Positions 7,549 to 16,730 of a stretch of DNA of 23,155 nt are shown piece after piece. The stretch is from assembly GCA_937899435.1 (NCBI GenBank), contig CALBQG010000060.1, positions 1 to 23,155 of the forward strand. The letters run 5' to 3'. The notes under the pieces were generated by a model, which was not told where the DNA came from, searched no databases, and saw only the letters and a list, made by a program, of their open reading frames with translations. Position numbers and translations under genes: made by a program. Source of the DNA: UBA11540 sp003445125 (GTDB lineage: Bacteria; Bacillota; Clostridia; Oscillospirales; Ruminococcaceae). Position 1 is the first letter of the stretch, and each line of letters opens with the position of its first letter.

Positions 7549-8715
7549 ATGGCAGAAAAAAGAGATTATTATGACGTACTCGGCGTGTCGAAAACGAGTA
7601 CCGATGACGAAATCAAGAAGGCCTACCGTGCGCTGGCAAAAAAATACCACCCCGATCTGAACCCCGGCGACAAGGAGGCCGAGGCAAAGTTCAAGGAGGT
7701 CAGCGAGGCGTACGAGGTGCTCAGCGATCCGCAGAAGAAGGCGCACTATGACCAATTCGGCCACGCGGGCGTCGATCCATCCTACGGCGCGGGCGCAGGC
7801 GGCGGCTACGGCGGCACGTACAGTGCGGGCGGTTTTGACTTTGACGATCTGGGCGACATTTTCGGCAGCTTTTTCGGCGGCGGCTTCGGCGGTTCGCGGC
7901 GCACGGGCGCATCGAACGGACCCCAGCGCGGCAGAAACATTAATGTGAATGTCACGGTTTCCTTCATGGAGGCGGCGCACGGTGTGAAAAAGACCGTGAG
8001 CTATGCGTCCATGGATCGCTGTACGTCCTGTCATGGAAGCGGCGCGGCGGCGGGAACCAGCCCCGAAACCTGTCCCGACTGCCGCGGTACGGGACGCGTG
8101 ACCATGACCCAGCGCACCCCGTTCGGCATGGCACAGACGCAGCGTGCCTGCCCGAAGTGCGGCGGACGCGGCAAGATCATCAAAACCCCCTGCCCGACCT
8201 GTTCGGGTACGGGACGCACACGCAAGAATCATACGGTGGAAATTTCGATTCCTGCCGGTATCAATGATGGGCAGACCATTTCCGTCAGCGGCAAGGGCGA
8301 AGCGGGGGCAAACGGCGGCGGCTACGGCGATCTGCTGGTGACGGTGTCGGTGCGTCCGGACGCGCTGTTCGAGCGCGACGGCTATGACGTGTGGTGCACC
8401 ATCCCGATCACGTTTACCCAGGCGGTGTTCGGCGCGGAACTGACCGTCCCGACCGTGGACGGCAGAGTGAAGTACAATATGCCCGAAGGCACACAGACCG
8501 GCACGACGTTCCGTCTGAAGGGCAAGGGTATTCCGTACCTCAACAGCAAGTCCCGCGGCGACCAGTATGTGCGTGTGACGGTGGAAATTCCGAAGAACCT
8601 GTCGTCGAAGCAAAAGGAAGCGCTCAAAGAGTTTGAACGCCTCAGCGAGGACGACAAGAACTATGAGAAGCGCAAGAGCTTTTTTGACAAGCTCAAGGAT
8701 GCGTTCTCCAACTGA
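7549..8715 (+). CDS. dnaJ: Chaperone protein DnaJ (type I Hsp40)
   Basis: DnaJ delivers unfolded substrates to DnaK and stimulates its ATPase. All domains of a type I DnaJ are present in 388 residues: the J domain (about 5-70) with HPD at 34-36; a Gly/Phe-rich linker (about 75-125); four zinc-binding CxxCxGxG motifs (CTSCHGSG, CPDCRGTG, CPKCGGRG, CPTCSGTG, about 160-225); and the C-terminal substrate-binding and dimerisation domains. The ATG at 7549 has a GAGGG ribosome binding site six to seven bases upstream. It is separated from dnaK by 64 nt containing a stable hairpin and is followed directly by a strong terminator, making it the last gene of the HrcA regulon operon. Confidence 0.99.
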   Translation: MAEKRDYYDVLGVSKTSTDDEIKKAYRALAKKYHPDLNPGDKEAEAKFKEVSEAYEVLSDPQKKAHYDQFGHAGVDPSYGAGAGGGYGGTYSAGGFDFDDLGDIFGSFFGGGFGGSRRTGASNGPQRGRNINVNVTVSFMEAAHGVKKTVSYASMDRCTSCHGSGAAAGTSPETCPDCRGTGRVTMTQRTPFGMAQTQRACPKCGGRGKIIKTPCPTCSGTGRTRKNHTVEISIPAGINDGQTISVSGKGEAGANGGGYGDLLVTVSVRPDALFERDGYDVWCTIPITFTQAVFGAELTVPTVDGRVKYNMPEGTQTGTTFRLKGKGIPYLNSKSRGDQYVRVTVEIPKNLSSKQKEALKEFERLSEDDKNYEKRKSFFDKLKDAFSN

Positions 8716-8753
8716 CACAAAAACAAAACCGGCGGCTTGAAAACCGCGGAAAA

Positions 8754-8802
8754 CCCGCGCCTGCGGTGTCCGAAAGGACGCCGCAGGCGCGGGTGTTTTT
8801 TT
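8754..8802 (+). terminator. Rho-independent terminator after dnaJ
   Basis: An 18-bp GC-rich stem (8754-8771 with 8776-8793, one G-T pair) with a GAAA tetraloop is followed by TGTTTTTTT. On the minus strand it is followed by TTTTCC, so it may also stop transcription from the convergent phosphatase gene. Confidence 0.93.
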
Positions 8803-8837
8803 ATATCAAAGGTAAATCACGGGAAGCCTTCAAAACA

Positions 8838-9476
8838 TCAGAACTTCAGCGTGGTCACGCGGTCTCCGAGATGCCCGTCATAGCCCAGCTCCTCCAGCGT
8901 GAACTTCCCGTCCTCGCAGGTCAGCGTCGTGACCGACGCGTTGGACACCCACGGCACATCCTTCATCTCGTCGAGTATTTTTCCCTCCGCAAAGGCACAG
9001 AACGCGCGGATTGTCATCGCATGAATCACGATGCAGACCGTTTGTCCCTCGTGCTTTTTGACAATGTGTTTGATGCGGCGCACAATGCGTTTTTGCATCT
9101 GTGCGACCGATTCGCCGCCGGGACGCACGGAACGCCCGATGTTTTCCCGCCAGACGCGGTATTCCTCGGGATAGTTTTCCCGAATCCAGTCCACCGTCTT
9201 CCCTTCCCAATCGCCGCAGTTGATTTCCCGCAGGGCAATGTTGGTCCGCACGCGCAGATCGGGGTGAAAAAGCCCGATGGCAACCGCCGTCACCCGTGCG
9301 CGTTGAAGATCGCTGCAATACAGCGCGTCAATCTGCCGGTCGCGCAGATATTCCCCCGTTTTTTCCGCCTGTGAAATTCCGCGGACGCTCAGCGGGCAGT
9401 CGGTTTGTCCGTATAAAATACCCTCGGCGTTCGCTTCGCTCTCGCCGTGGCGCACAAGATAAATCGTTGTTTTCAT
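8838..9476 (-). CDS. Histidine phosphatase family protein (phosphoglycerate mutase-like)
   Basis: The 212-residue protein belongs to the branch-1 histidine phosphatases (CobC/GpmB/PhoE type). The N-terminal LVRHGESEAN motif holds the catalytic His10, which becomes phosphorylated. The second catalytic His is in IVIHAMTIRAF, and the acid lies in the REINCGDWEG segment. In most relatives the second His is followed by Gly, whereas Ala is seen here. The substrate cannot be told from the sequence; no cobalamin genes are nearby. The start chosen is ATG at 9476 (GGAG 11 nt upstream); a GTG two codons earlier is the alternative. It is monocistronic, has its own TTGACG/TAAAAT promoter, and is convergent with dnaJ. 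Confidence 0.9.
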   Translation of the reverse strand: MKTTIYLVRHGESEANAEGILYGQTDCPLSVRGISQAEKTGEYLRDRQIDALYCSDLQRARVTAVAIGLFHPDLRVRTNIALREINCGDWEGKTVDWIRENYPEEYRVWRENIGRSVRPGGESVAQMQKRIVRRIKHIVKKHEGQTVCIVIHAMTIRAFCAFAEGKILDEMKDVPWVSNASVTTLTCEDGKFTLEELGYDGHLGDRVTTLKF

Positions 9477-9500
9477 CAGCACTCTCGCTCCTTTACTGCT

Positions 9501-9529
9501 ATTTTACCATACCCCCGCGCCCGCGTCAA
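9501..9529 (-). promoter_or_regulatory. Promoter of the histidine phosphatase gene
   Basis: On the minus strand there is TTGACG (9529-9524), a 17-bp spacer and TAAAAT (9506-9501), with an extended -10 TGG just upstream of the -10. Confidence 0.75.
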
Positions 9530-9537
9530 TGTTTTTC

Positions 9538-9566
9538 TTGCAAGGCGGGCGGGAATATGCTACAAT
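9538..9566 (+). promoter_or_regulatory. Promoter of the nitrilase-fold gene pair
   Basis: TTGCAA (9538-9543), a 17-bp spacer and TACAAT (9561-9566) are preceded by an extended -10 TGC. The transcript would start near 9573, at the edge of the GAGGTG ribosome binding site, so the leader is very short. Confidence 0.68.
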
Positions 9567-9584
9567 AGAAAAAGAGGTGTTTGT

Positions 9585-10193
9585 ATGAATTTTTGTGTTT
9601 GCCCGCCTTTTTCGGCTCCCAAAAGTGACACCGACCTGGTGATTTTTCCGCCGCAAAAAGAATATATGCAGGAATGGGAAGCCAAAACCTTTCTTGAAAA
9701 AGCCGCCGCTTTTACCAAAGAAAACGGCGTTTGGGCTCTTACGCCTGCGTTCTCGCTCGGGGAACATCTGGTGGTTTGCCTGATCAATCAAGCGGGCAAG
9801 CGCGCGCTTTTGCAGCGTGCCTGCCGTCTGACTCCCGCTCTGCGCGGGAGCTATCAGCCGTTTGATTCGCTTCAAGCGGTGGAAACGCCGTTCGGAAAGC
9901 TGATGATTCTATGGGATGTGGATGTCTACGATCCCGCCCTCACCGACCGCGCCGTGCAGGAACACTGTGACGTGATCGTGTCGGTGCAGTACATTCCCGA
10001 TGTGGATTTTTCCAAAGAGCGGATCCTGTTCGGCGCGTGGCGCGCTTCACAGCAGACCGGATTACCCGTCCTGAATGTGTCCAATCAGGGCGTGTGCGTG
10101 ACCGAACCGTGCAAGGCACTGCCGCAGAACGGCTCGCTCAACGGCTTTCTGTTTCCGTTCACCGACCGCCTGCCTTTTGAAGGCACCGTTTGA
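9585..10193 (+). CDS. Nitrilase-fold (carbon-nitrogen hydrolase-like) protein, probable pseudoenzyme
   Basis: This 202-residue protein resembles a shortened carbon-nitrogen hydrolase. The landmarks are a DLVIFP strand (residues 17-22, where relatives have DLVVFPE), RLTP (81-84, relatives K-x-H-L-T-P), and TPFGKLMILWDVD (101-113, relatives TpfGklgllICyD). At the three catalytic positions of the Glu-Lys-Cys triad I read Pro23, Ala79 and Leu109, so the hydrolase chemistry looks lost. Typical members have 260 or more residues. The ATG at 9585 has GAGGTG five nt upstream. It is the first gene of an operon with a second, longer member 11 nt downstream. The family assignment rests on weak motif alignment by eye; the function is unknown. 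Confidence 0.6.
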   Translation: MNFCVCPPFSAPKSDTDLVIFPPQKEYMQEWEAKTFLEKAAAFTKENGVWALTPAFSLGEHLVVCLINQAGKRALLQRACRLTPALRGSYQPFDSLQAVETPFGKLMILWDVDVYDPALTDRAVQEHCDVIVSVQYIPDVDFSKERILFGAWRASQQTGLPVLNVSNQGVCVTEPCKALPQNGSLNGFLFPFTDRLPFEGTV

Positions 10194-10204
10194 GGAGGAT
10201 GGCC

Positions 10205-11176
10205 ATGTGGGAAGAAATGAGACTTTCGCTGGCGCAGATGCGCCTTTCGCCCGAACGTGCGGAACGCGAAGTGGCGCGCGTCGCCACGCCTCCCGCCGAG
10301 CTTCCGGAGAATACGGAAAAGCCCGTGTGCGCGGCGGCGTCGGTGCAGTTTCGCATTTTCGGCGGATTGCCCGAATATATCGAGAATCTGAATCTGTATT
10401 ATTCCAAAGCCGCCGCGCACCGCGCCGCACTGCTGGTTCTGCCGGAATTTTTCCAGCTTCACGCGCTGTCGCTGATTCCGGGCTTTGCTTCGCGGGCGCA
10501 GACGCGCCGCAACAAACAGAAAAACGTCTATGATCTCGTCAAAGAGCTCAGCGAAGGGCAGCTTTCGCTCCTCAACGAGATCACCTCCTCTGCCGTATCG
10601 GCGTTTTCCCGCACCTATCATATGATTACGGTCGTCGGCGCGGGACTGCTGCGAAAAAACGGCGGGCTGTATCTGCGCAGTACCGTTTTTGACGCGAACG
10701 GCGCCGTCGCGGGGTGTCAGGACAAGCTCTACCGTTCGGAAGAATGTGACGACAGCGAATTGCTGCTTTCCGACCGTCTGACCGTGGTGGAAACGCCGAT
10801 CGGCGGCGTGTGCGTGCTGGCTGGCGCGGATGCGCTGGACTGGAAGAGTACGCGTGCCGCCGTGGAAGCGGGCGCGAAAATTCTTGCCGCGCCGATGGCG
10901 CTGAAACAGCCCTACGAATCCTTCACGGCAATGCGCGACGTGCAGACGCAGGTGCAGTTTGACTATGCGTTTGGCATCAAGGCGTGCCTGATCGGCGGGG
11001 ACGAAATCGGACTGCGTCTGCAGGGAAAAGCACTGATTGCCGCGCCGTTCAAAATGACGCCGTCGCTCAACGGACTGCTCGCCTGTGCCACCGCGCCGCA
11101 GAAGGGTCATGTCATCGCGGCGGCGCTGGATATGGCGGCGCTGGAGGAGTATACGGATTTTTACACCGGAAAATGA
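10205..11176 (+). CDS. Nitrilase-fold (carbon-nitrogen hydrolase-like) protein with altered nucleophile position
   Basis: This 323-residue protein has a roughly 40-residue N-terminal extension, then a nitrilase-like core. ASVQF (46-50) is the first strand. LVLPEFF carries the expected Glu81. CQDKLYRSEE carries the expected Lys174. AGAKILAAP (222-230) and the R-x-V-Q-x-Q-V-x-F-D-Y-A stretch fit the downstream core. The nucleophile segment reads VCVLAGADALDW where relatives have LLICxDxxFPE; aligned to the following AGA, the Cys position is Gly207, with Cys203 four residues earlier. Catalysis is therefore doubtful. The ATG at 10205 is set by AGGAGG 6 nt upstream, which overlaps the stop of the previous gene. 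In-frame earlier starts (TTG 10190, ATG 10199) are too close to or before that site. Confidence 0.68.
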   Translation: MWEEMRLSLAQMRLSPERAEREVARVATPPAELPENTEKPVCAAASVQFRIFGGLPEYIENLNLYYSKAAAHRAALLVLPEFFQLHALSLIPGFASRAQTRRNKQKNVYDLVKELSEGQLSLLNEITSSAVSAFSRTYHMITVVGAGLLRKNGGLYLRSTVFDANGAVAGCQDKLYRSEECDDSELLLSDRLTVVETPIGGVCVLAGADALDWKSTRAAVEAGAKILAAPMALKQPYESFTAMRDVQTQVQFDYAFGIKACLIGGDEIGLRLQGKALIAAPFKMTPSLNGLLACATAPQKGHVIAAALDMAALEEYTDFYTGK

Positions 11177-11190
11177 GAAAACGAAAATCC

Positions 11191-11213
11191 AAACGCGGGT
11201 ATCCCCCGCGTTT
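11191..11213 (+). terminator. Likely terminator after the nitrilase-fold pair
   Basis: AAACGCGGG and CCCGCGTTT form a perfect 9-bp stem around a TATCC loop, 15 nt after the stop. The T-rich stretch downstream (GTCGGTTTTGATTTTTT) is interrupted, so efficiency is uncertain. Confidence 0.65.
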
Positions 11214-11365
11214 GTCGGTTTTGATTTTTTCCTTTCGTTTTCGGCAAAAGAGGTGACTTCTTTTTTCGCCTTTCATCCATCACCGCAGCGGCACAAAGCC
11301 GCCGATTTTTGTTTAAAGCCTTGCTTTTTGCCCTTGCTTTCTCCACAGCACAAACACGCACAAAA

Positions 11366-11420
11366 GGCTCCCCTCTTGAAAAGAGGGCAGCCTATCGGTG
11401 TCCGGCTGCGATGCGAAAAG
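11366..11420 (+). repeat. Partial copy of the dispersed two-hairpin repeat
   Basis: The CCCTCTT/AAGAGGG hairpin is followed by GGCAGCCTAT, then GGTGTCCGGCTGCGATGCG. It matches the second hairpin and tail of the copies at 22226-22306 and 22922-23003 and lacks the first hairpin. The rest of the 11214-11489 gap holds no gene I can support. Confidence 0.75.
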
Positions 11421-11489
11421 AAACGAAGGAAAACCGGGCAGCCTTTGCAGAGACAAATTACGGCAGAAATAATGACAAGGAGCATTCCT

Positions 11490-12149
11490 ATGTTTTTTAT
11501 AAAACGAATCCTTTCCGAACGTGCAGCGCGAAAAAGAGAAGAAGAACGCCGCCGCAAAGAAGAAGAACTCCGGAAAAAGCGGAAGGAAATTCTTATTCTT
11601 TCCGCTTTTTCGCTTCTGTGTATCGTGGGATTGATTTTCGTAGGCCTCGCGGAAAAGAACGCCGTACCGACTTTACAAAGCAGCCTGCCTTCGGATTTTT
11701 CGTCAGAATCTTCCGAAATCGACCATTCTCTTGCTTTTGCCTTGCAGGAATCTTCCGATGACGGTTTTTCCGAAGAAAACAGCCTTGACTATGCCGAAGC
11801 GGAGGTCAGTTCGTCGGTTTCCCAAAACGAAGATTCCGTCTCCGAAGCAGAATCAAAAGAAAGTTCAGAAGAATCTGTCGTCTCAGCAGAACCCATAGCC
11901 AATTCCTCAAAAGAAACGGCTTCATCGCAAACGGAAAATTCTTCCGAATACTCCTCCGCCGCAGAGGAAGAAAGCACCGACCGTACGGAGAGAACCACTT
12001 ATATTCTCAGTCTGCAAACAAAGAAATTTCATACCCCCAATTGTATTTTTATCGATAGGATTTCCAACGAAAACCGTGCAGAAAGCAGCGCTTCGCGCGA
12101 AACTCTGCTTGCCAACGGATATTCTCCCTGTAAAAAATGCCGCCCGTGA
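11490..12149 (+). CDS. Membrane-anchored protein with C-terminal Ada-like metal-binding domain
   Basis: The protein has 219 residues. Residues 8-33 are a highly charged Arg/Lys/Glu helix. One membrane segment spans about 34-53 (ILILSAFSLLCIVGLIFVGL). A low-complexity Ser/Glu-rich, probably disordered linker covers about 60-165. The last 51 residues carry a small domain with F-H-T-P-N-C (His181, Cys185), an S-R-E-x-L-L-A-x-G-Y segment and P-C-K-K-C (Cys214, Cys217). This pattern is found at the C-terminus of many Firmicutes proteins and resembles the Ada/metal-binding fold. A zinc site is likely but unproven. With the N-terminus inside, the domain would be displayed outside the membrane. The ATG at 11490 has AAGGAG 7 nt upstream. 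It stands alone before a bidirectional terminator. The function is unknown. Confidence 0.82.
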   Translation: MFFIKRILSERAARKREEERRRKEEELRKKRKEILILSAFSLLCIVGLIFVGLAEKNAVPTLQSSLPSDFSSESSEIDHSLAFALQESSDDGFSEENSLDYAEAEVSSSVSQNEDSVSEAESKESSEESVVSAEPIANSSKETASSQTENSSEYSSAAEEESTDRTERTTYILSLQTKKFHTPNCIFIDRISNENRAESSASRETLLANGYSPCKKCRP

Positions 12150-12200
12150 ATGAAAATGATCGCCCCTTTCTCCCGTGCAAATGGTTTGAACAATACATCA

Positions 12201-12234
12201 AAAGCGCCATTTCCCGTAAGGGAAATGGCGCTTT
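12201..12234. terminator. Bidirectional terminator between convergent genes
   Basis: A perfect 15-bp stem AAAGCGCCATTTCCC / GGGAAATGGCGCTTT with a GTAA loop lies between the plus-strand Ada-like gene and the end of the atp operon. It has T-rich flanks on both sides and begins 2 nt past the atpC stop. Confidence 0.9.
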
Positions 12235-12236
12235 CT

Positions 12237-12496
12237 TTATTCCGTCCACGTCAATCCATCGGACAAAAACGTGGTGCGTTCCTTGGACACGGTCAGCAGA
12301 CCGCCGGTCGTTTTTCCGACCTTTTCGGTATCGTCGGGCAGGGTCACGCGAAATTCGCCCGCTTTCACTGCCGTCATCAGCGGCGTGTGTCCCGCCATGA
12401 CCGCCAGATCGCCCAGCGTGCCGCGCAAAGACAGGTTCACCGCCTCGCCCGAAAACAGATCCCCGTCCGGAGAGGAGATTTTCAGCTCGAACGTCT

Positions 12497-12500
<4 letters not shown>
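12237..12500 (-). CDS. atpC: F-type ATP synthase epsilon subunit, short form
   Basis: Epsilon sits on gamma in the central stalk. The 87-residue protein corresponds to the N-terminal beta-sandwich only: MKTFELKISSPDGDLFSGEA, then LSLRGTLGDLAVMAGHTPL, which contains the hallmark G-x-L-x-V-x-x-G-H-x-P, then the closing strands. Usual epsilon has about 130-140 residues, the rest being a two-helix domain that inhibits ATP hydrolysis; here the frame stops right after the sandwich. The ATG overlaps the atpD stop by four bases (ATGA at 12500-12497). It is the last gene of the operon and is followed directly by the 12201-12234 terminator. There is no sign of a frameshift: nothing resembling the helical domain follows in the 87 nt before the next gene. 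Confidence 0.95.
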
Positions 12501-13885
<1,385 letters not shown>

Positions 13886-13902
13886 ATTGCTCACTCCTGT
13901 TC

Positions 13903-14703
13903 TTACACGCCGCTTCCCGCGACGATCTCCGTGATTTCCTGGGTGATCGCGCTCTGCCGCGCACGGTTATACTGCAATTGCAGACCCTCGATCATCTCCT
14001 GTGCGTTCTTGCCTGCCGAATCCATCGCCGTGCGCCGCGCCGCGACTTCGCTGAGGAAGCTCTCGCGCACCGCACCGACGATCACTCCCGTGACATACGC
14101 CTTCACCGTCGGCTCCAGCACAGCCCGCTCGTCGGGCTCAAACACGATATCCGCGCTTTTTTTCTCGGTTTTTTCCAGCGGAAGAATCCACTCCAGCACA
14201 GCTTCCTGCGACAGCATGGACACATAGCGGGTACGCACGATGCCGATGCGGCGGTATTCTCCGTCGCAAAACGCCCGGCACAGCCGTTCCGACAAGGCTG
14301 ACGCCTCTTCCAGCGTCAGATGCTCGGAGGAAAGGATTCCGTCGCCGAAACGGTCGCACGCACGCTTTCCGATCGGCACGAAGTCCGTGTCGGTCAGCTC
14401 CCTGCACAGGCGGAACACATTGGCATTGTAGCCACCCGCCAGTCCGCGATCGCCCGCAATGACGATCACGCAGTCGCGCCCCTGTTCGCGGGTTTGTCTG
14501 TACACACTCTTTTCACAGACGGGCGAGGCACAGAGCAGCTCGACGGCTTCTCCGATTGCCCGCTCGTATTCCCGCGCCCTGCGCGCCGCTTCCGCGGCGC
14601 GTCGGATTTTGGAGGACGCGACAAGCCCCATGGCAGTGGTCAGATGCAGGGTGGAATCGACACTTTTAATACGCCCGCGAAGGGCTTTGATGTCTGCTCC
14701 CAT
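13903..14703 (-). CDS. atpG: F-type ATP synthase gamma subunit
   Basis: Gamma is the central rotor shaft. The 266 residues (a little short of the usual 285-290) begin with MGADIKALRGRIKSVDST and an N-terminal coiled-coil helix containing TTAMGLVASSKIRRA, which matches the conserved I-T-x-A-M-x-M-V-A-x-x-K motif. The middle has IVIAGDRGLAGGYNANV, a strong gamma signature. The C-terminal helix carries AMDSAGKNAQEMIEGLQLQYNRARQ, the region that enters the alpha3beta3 hexamer. The ATG at 14703 lies 6 nt after the atpA stop with a GGTG-containing ribosome binding site overlapping that stop. Confidence 0.97.
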   Translation of the reverse strand: MGADIKALRGRIKSVDSTLHLTTAMGLVASSKIRRAAEAARRAREYERAIGEAVELLCASPVCEKSVYRQTREQGRDCVIVIAGDRGLAGGYNANVFRLCRELTDTDFVPIGKRACDRFGDGILSSEHLTLEEASALSERLCRAFCDGEYRRIGIVRTRYVSMLSQEAVLEWILPLEKTEKKSADIVFEPDERAVLEPTVKAYVTGVIVGAVRESFLSEVAARRTAMDSAGKNAQEMIEGLQLQYNRARQSAITQEITEIVAGSGV

Positions 14704-14709
14704 CCGCCG

Positions 14710-16203
14710 TCACCTCTGCATTTCTTTAAGCGTCTGCACGAGGGACTCTTCGTCCTCTTTCTCGTAAAAACCGCTTTCAAAACGCTCCAGCAGGGTCGGT
14801 TTCTCATTTTCCAGTTTTTCATACAGCCGCCGCTCGTACTCCGCGACCCCTGACACGGGGATGTCGTTGAGGTAGCCGTGGATGACGGCGTAGATGATTG
14901 CCACCTGACAGCCCGGACGAACCGGCGAATGACGTCCCTGCTTCAGCACCTCTACAATACGTTCGCCGAGGTTCAGACGCGCCTTGGTATCGGCGTCCAG
15001 ATCGCTTCCGAACTGGGCAAACGCCTGCAATTCGCGGTACTGCGAATACAGCAGCTTCAATTCGCCCGACACCTTTTTCATCGCCTTGAGCTGTGCCGCA
15101 CCGCCGACACGGGACACCGAAATACCGGGGTTGATTGCCGGCATGACGCCCGCATGGAACAGCTCGGTCTCCAGAAAGATCTGTCCGTCGGTGATAGAAA
15201 TGACGTTGGTTGGAATATATGCGGACACATCGCCCGCCTGGGTTTCGATCAGCGGCAGCGCCGTGATCGAACCGCCGCCGTATTCATCCGCCACACACGC
15301 CGCACGTTCCAGCAGTCGAGAATGGAGGTAGAACACGTCGCCGGGGTACGCCTCACGTCCCGGCGGACGGCGGATCAGAAGCGAGAGGGCGCGGTACGCC
15401 ACGGCGTGCTTGGACAGGTCATCGTACACGATCAGCACGTCCTTGCCCTGTTCGCGGAAGTACTCCGCCATGGCGCATCCCGCATATGGGGCGATATATT
15501 GCAGCGGCGCGCTTTCCGCCGCCGAAGCGGACACGACAATGGTATACTCCATCGCGCCGCTGTTCTCAAGTTCGTTGACGATCTGCACCACGGAGGTGCT
15601 TTTCTGTCCGATTGCCACATAAATGCACAGCACGCCGGTATTCTTCTGATTGAGAATCGTGTCGATCGCAATCTCGGTTTTACCGGTCTGCCGATCGCCG
15701 ATGATCAGCTCACGCTGTCCTCTGCCGATCGGGATCATGCTGTCGATGGCTTTGATGCCCGTTTGCAGCGGCACCGACACGCTTTTACGTTCGATGATGC
15801 CGGGGGCGGGCGATTCTACCGGGCGCTTCTGCGTGCATCCGGTGGGACCTTTGCCGTCGATCGGCTCGCCCAGCGCATTGACCACGCGCCCGAGCATTCC
15901 TTCACCCACCGGCACGGACAGCACCTGTCCGGTGCGGCGAACGGTCGTTCCCTCGCGGATCTTGTTGTCGTCCGACAGCACGGCAACCGACACGGTCTCC
16001 GTTTCCAGATTCTGCGCCATACCGAAGCTGCCGTCGTCAAACTCCAACAGCTCGTTTGCCATGCAGTTTCTCAGACCGTACACGCGGGCGATGCCGTCTC
16101 CGACGAGAATCACCGTACCGGTCTCGGTCATTTCGATATGCTCTTTATAGTGTTTGATCTGTTCTTTGATGATACTGCTGATTTCTTCCGGTTTGCTGTT
16201 CAT
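14710..16203 (-). CDS. atpA: F-type ATP synthase alpha subunit
   Basis: This is the non-catalytic nucleotide-binding subunit of F1. At 497 residues it is close to the usual length (about 500). The P-loop GDRQTGKT is at 169-176, and the conserved ALGEPIDGKGP (about 110-120), AYRALSLLIRRPPGREAYPGD and the arginine-finger segment S-V-S-R-V-G (here ISVSRVGGAAQ) are all present. The ATG overlaps the atpH stop (ATGA at 16203-16200), implying translational coupling. The gene is intact, and its long opposite-strand frame is a shadow. Confidence 0.98.
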   Translation of the reverse strand: MNSKPEEISSIIKEQIKHYKEHIEMTETGTVILVGDGIARVYGLRNCMANELLEFDDGSFGMAQNLETETVSVAVLSDDNKIREGTTVRRTGQVLSVPVGEGMLGRVVNALGEPIDGKGPTGCTQKRPVESPAPGIIERKSVSVPLQTGIKAIDSMIPIGRGQRELIIGDRQTGKTEIAIDTILNQKNTGVLCIYVAIGQKSTSVVQIVNELENSGAMEYTIVVSASAAESAPLQYIAPYAGCAMAEYFREQGKDVLIVYDDLSKHAVAYRALSLLIRRPPGREAYPGDVFYLHSRLLERAACVADEYGGGSITALPLIETQAGDVSAYIPTNVISITDGQIFLETELFHAGVMPAINPGISVSRVGGAAQLKAMKKVSGELKLLYSQYRELQAFAQFGSDLDADTKARLNLGERIVEVLKQGRHSPVRPGCQVAIIYAVIHGYLNDIPVSGVAEYERRLYEKLENEKPTLLERFESGFYEKEDEESLVQTLKEMQR

Positions 16204-16730
16204 CCCTGGATCACTTCCTTTACATCCTGCAAGCGGCGTTTCAGACTTCCGTCCAGCACCTGCCCGTCCACCGTCACGGTGATTCCGCCGATCAGCGACG
16301 GATCACAGCGGCACACAAGCACCACGCGGCGGCGGCAGAACGCTTCCAGTTTTTTCTGAAGTTTTTGTTTTTCCTCTTCGGTCAATGCCACCGCACTGAC
16401 CACCGTCGCCGTCGAAGTACGGCGGCGGACGCCGAGGAGAAGATCGTATTCCCGCACACAGTCGGGCAGTTCGCGGATTTTTCCCCGCTCGCACAACAGC
16501 GACAGAAAGCACAGGACATCCGACGGTACCCGCCCTTTCAGCAGTTCTTCCAGCGCCGCCACGCGCTCTTTTTTGGCAATGGCGGGACTGCTGAGAAGCT
16601 CGGCGTACTCCGGGTTGTCCTTCAGCACGCGGGAAAACGCCGTGACGGCGTCAAAATATTCCTGTTCCTGCTCTTTCTCGACGGCAAGCGAAAACAACGC
16701 TTCGGCATATTCCTTACTGCTCTGTGCCAT
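16200..16730 (-). CDS. atpH: F-type ATP synthase delta subunit
   Basis: Delta links the peripheral stalk (b subunits) to the top of F1. The 176 residues begin with SSKEYAEALFSLAVEKEQ, the typical AxxYAxALFxLA start, with an N-terminal helical domain. They end with the conserved DPSLIGGITVTVDGQVLDGSLKRRLQ, close to the OSCP/delta signature (D-x-x-L-I-G-G-x-x-x-x-x-x-x-x-x-D-x-S). The ATG lies 17 nt inside the end of atpF, with GGAGAG just upstream; its stop overlaps the atpA start. Confidence 0.96.
   Translation of the reverse strand: MAQSSKEYAEALFSLAVEKEQEQEYFDAVTAFSRVLKDNPEYAELLSSPAIAKKERVAALEELLKGRVPSDVLCFLSLLCERGKIRELPDCVREYDLLLGVRRRTSTATVVSAVALTEEEKQKLQKKLEAFCRRRVVLVCRCDPSLIGGITVTVDGQVLDGSLKRRLQDVKEVIQG

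Noticed and set aside
5580..7550. A 656-codon open frame opposite dnaK
   Set aside because: Long frames antisense to dnaK are a known codon-bias artefact. The predicted product is His/Arg/Leu-rich with no motifs, and it would run through the grpE-dnaK and dnaK-dnaJ junctions.
7294..8718. A 474-codon open frame opposite dnaJ
   Set aside because: Shadow of the Gly/Cys-rich dnaJ coding strand; no recognisable domain and no promoter.
11445..11473. Promoter TTGCAG-17-AATAAT before the Ada-like gene
   Set aside because: Transcription would start near 11480, inside the AAGGAG ribosome binding site, so the transcript could not be translated well. The true promoter is not identified.
14878..16359. 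A 493-codon open frame opposite atpA
   Set aside because: Shadow frame; composition rich in Arg, His and Gln, no domain, and it crosses the atpA-atpH junction.
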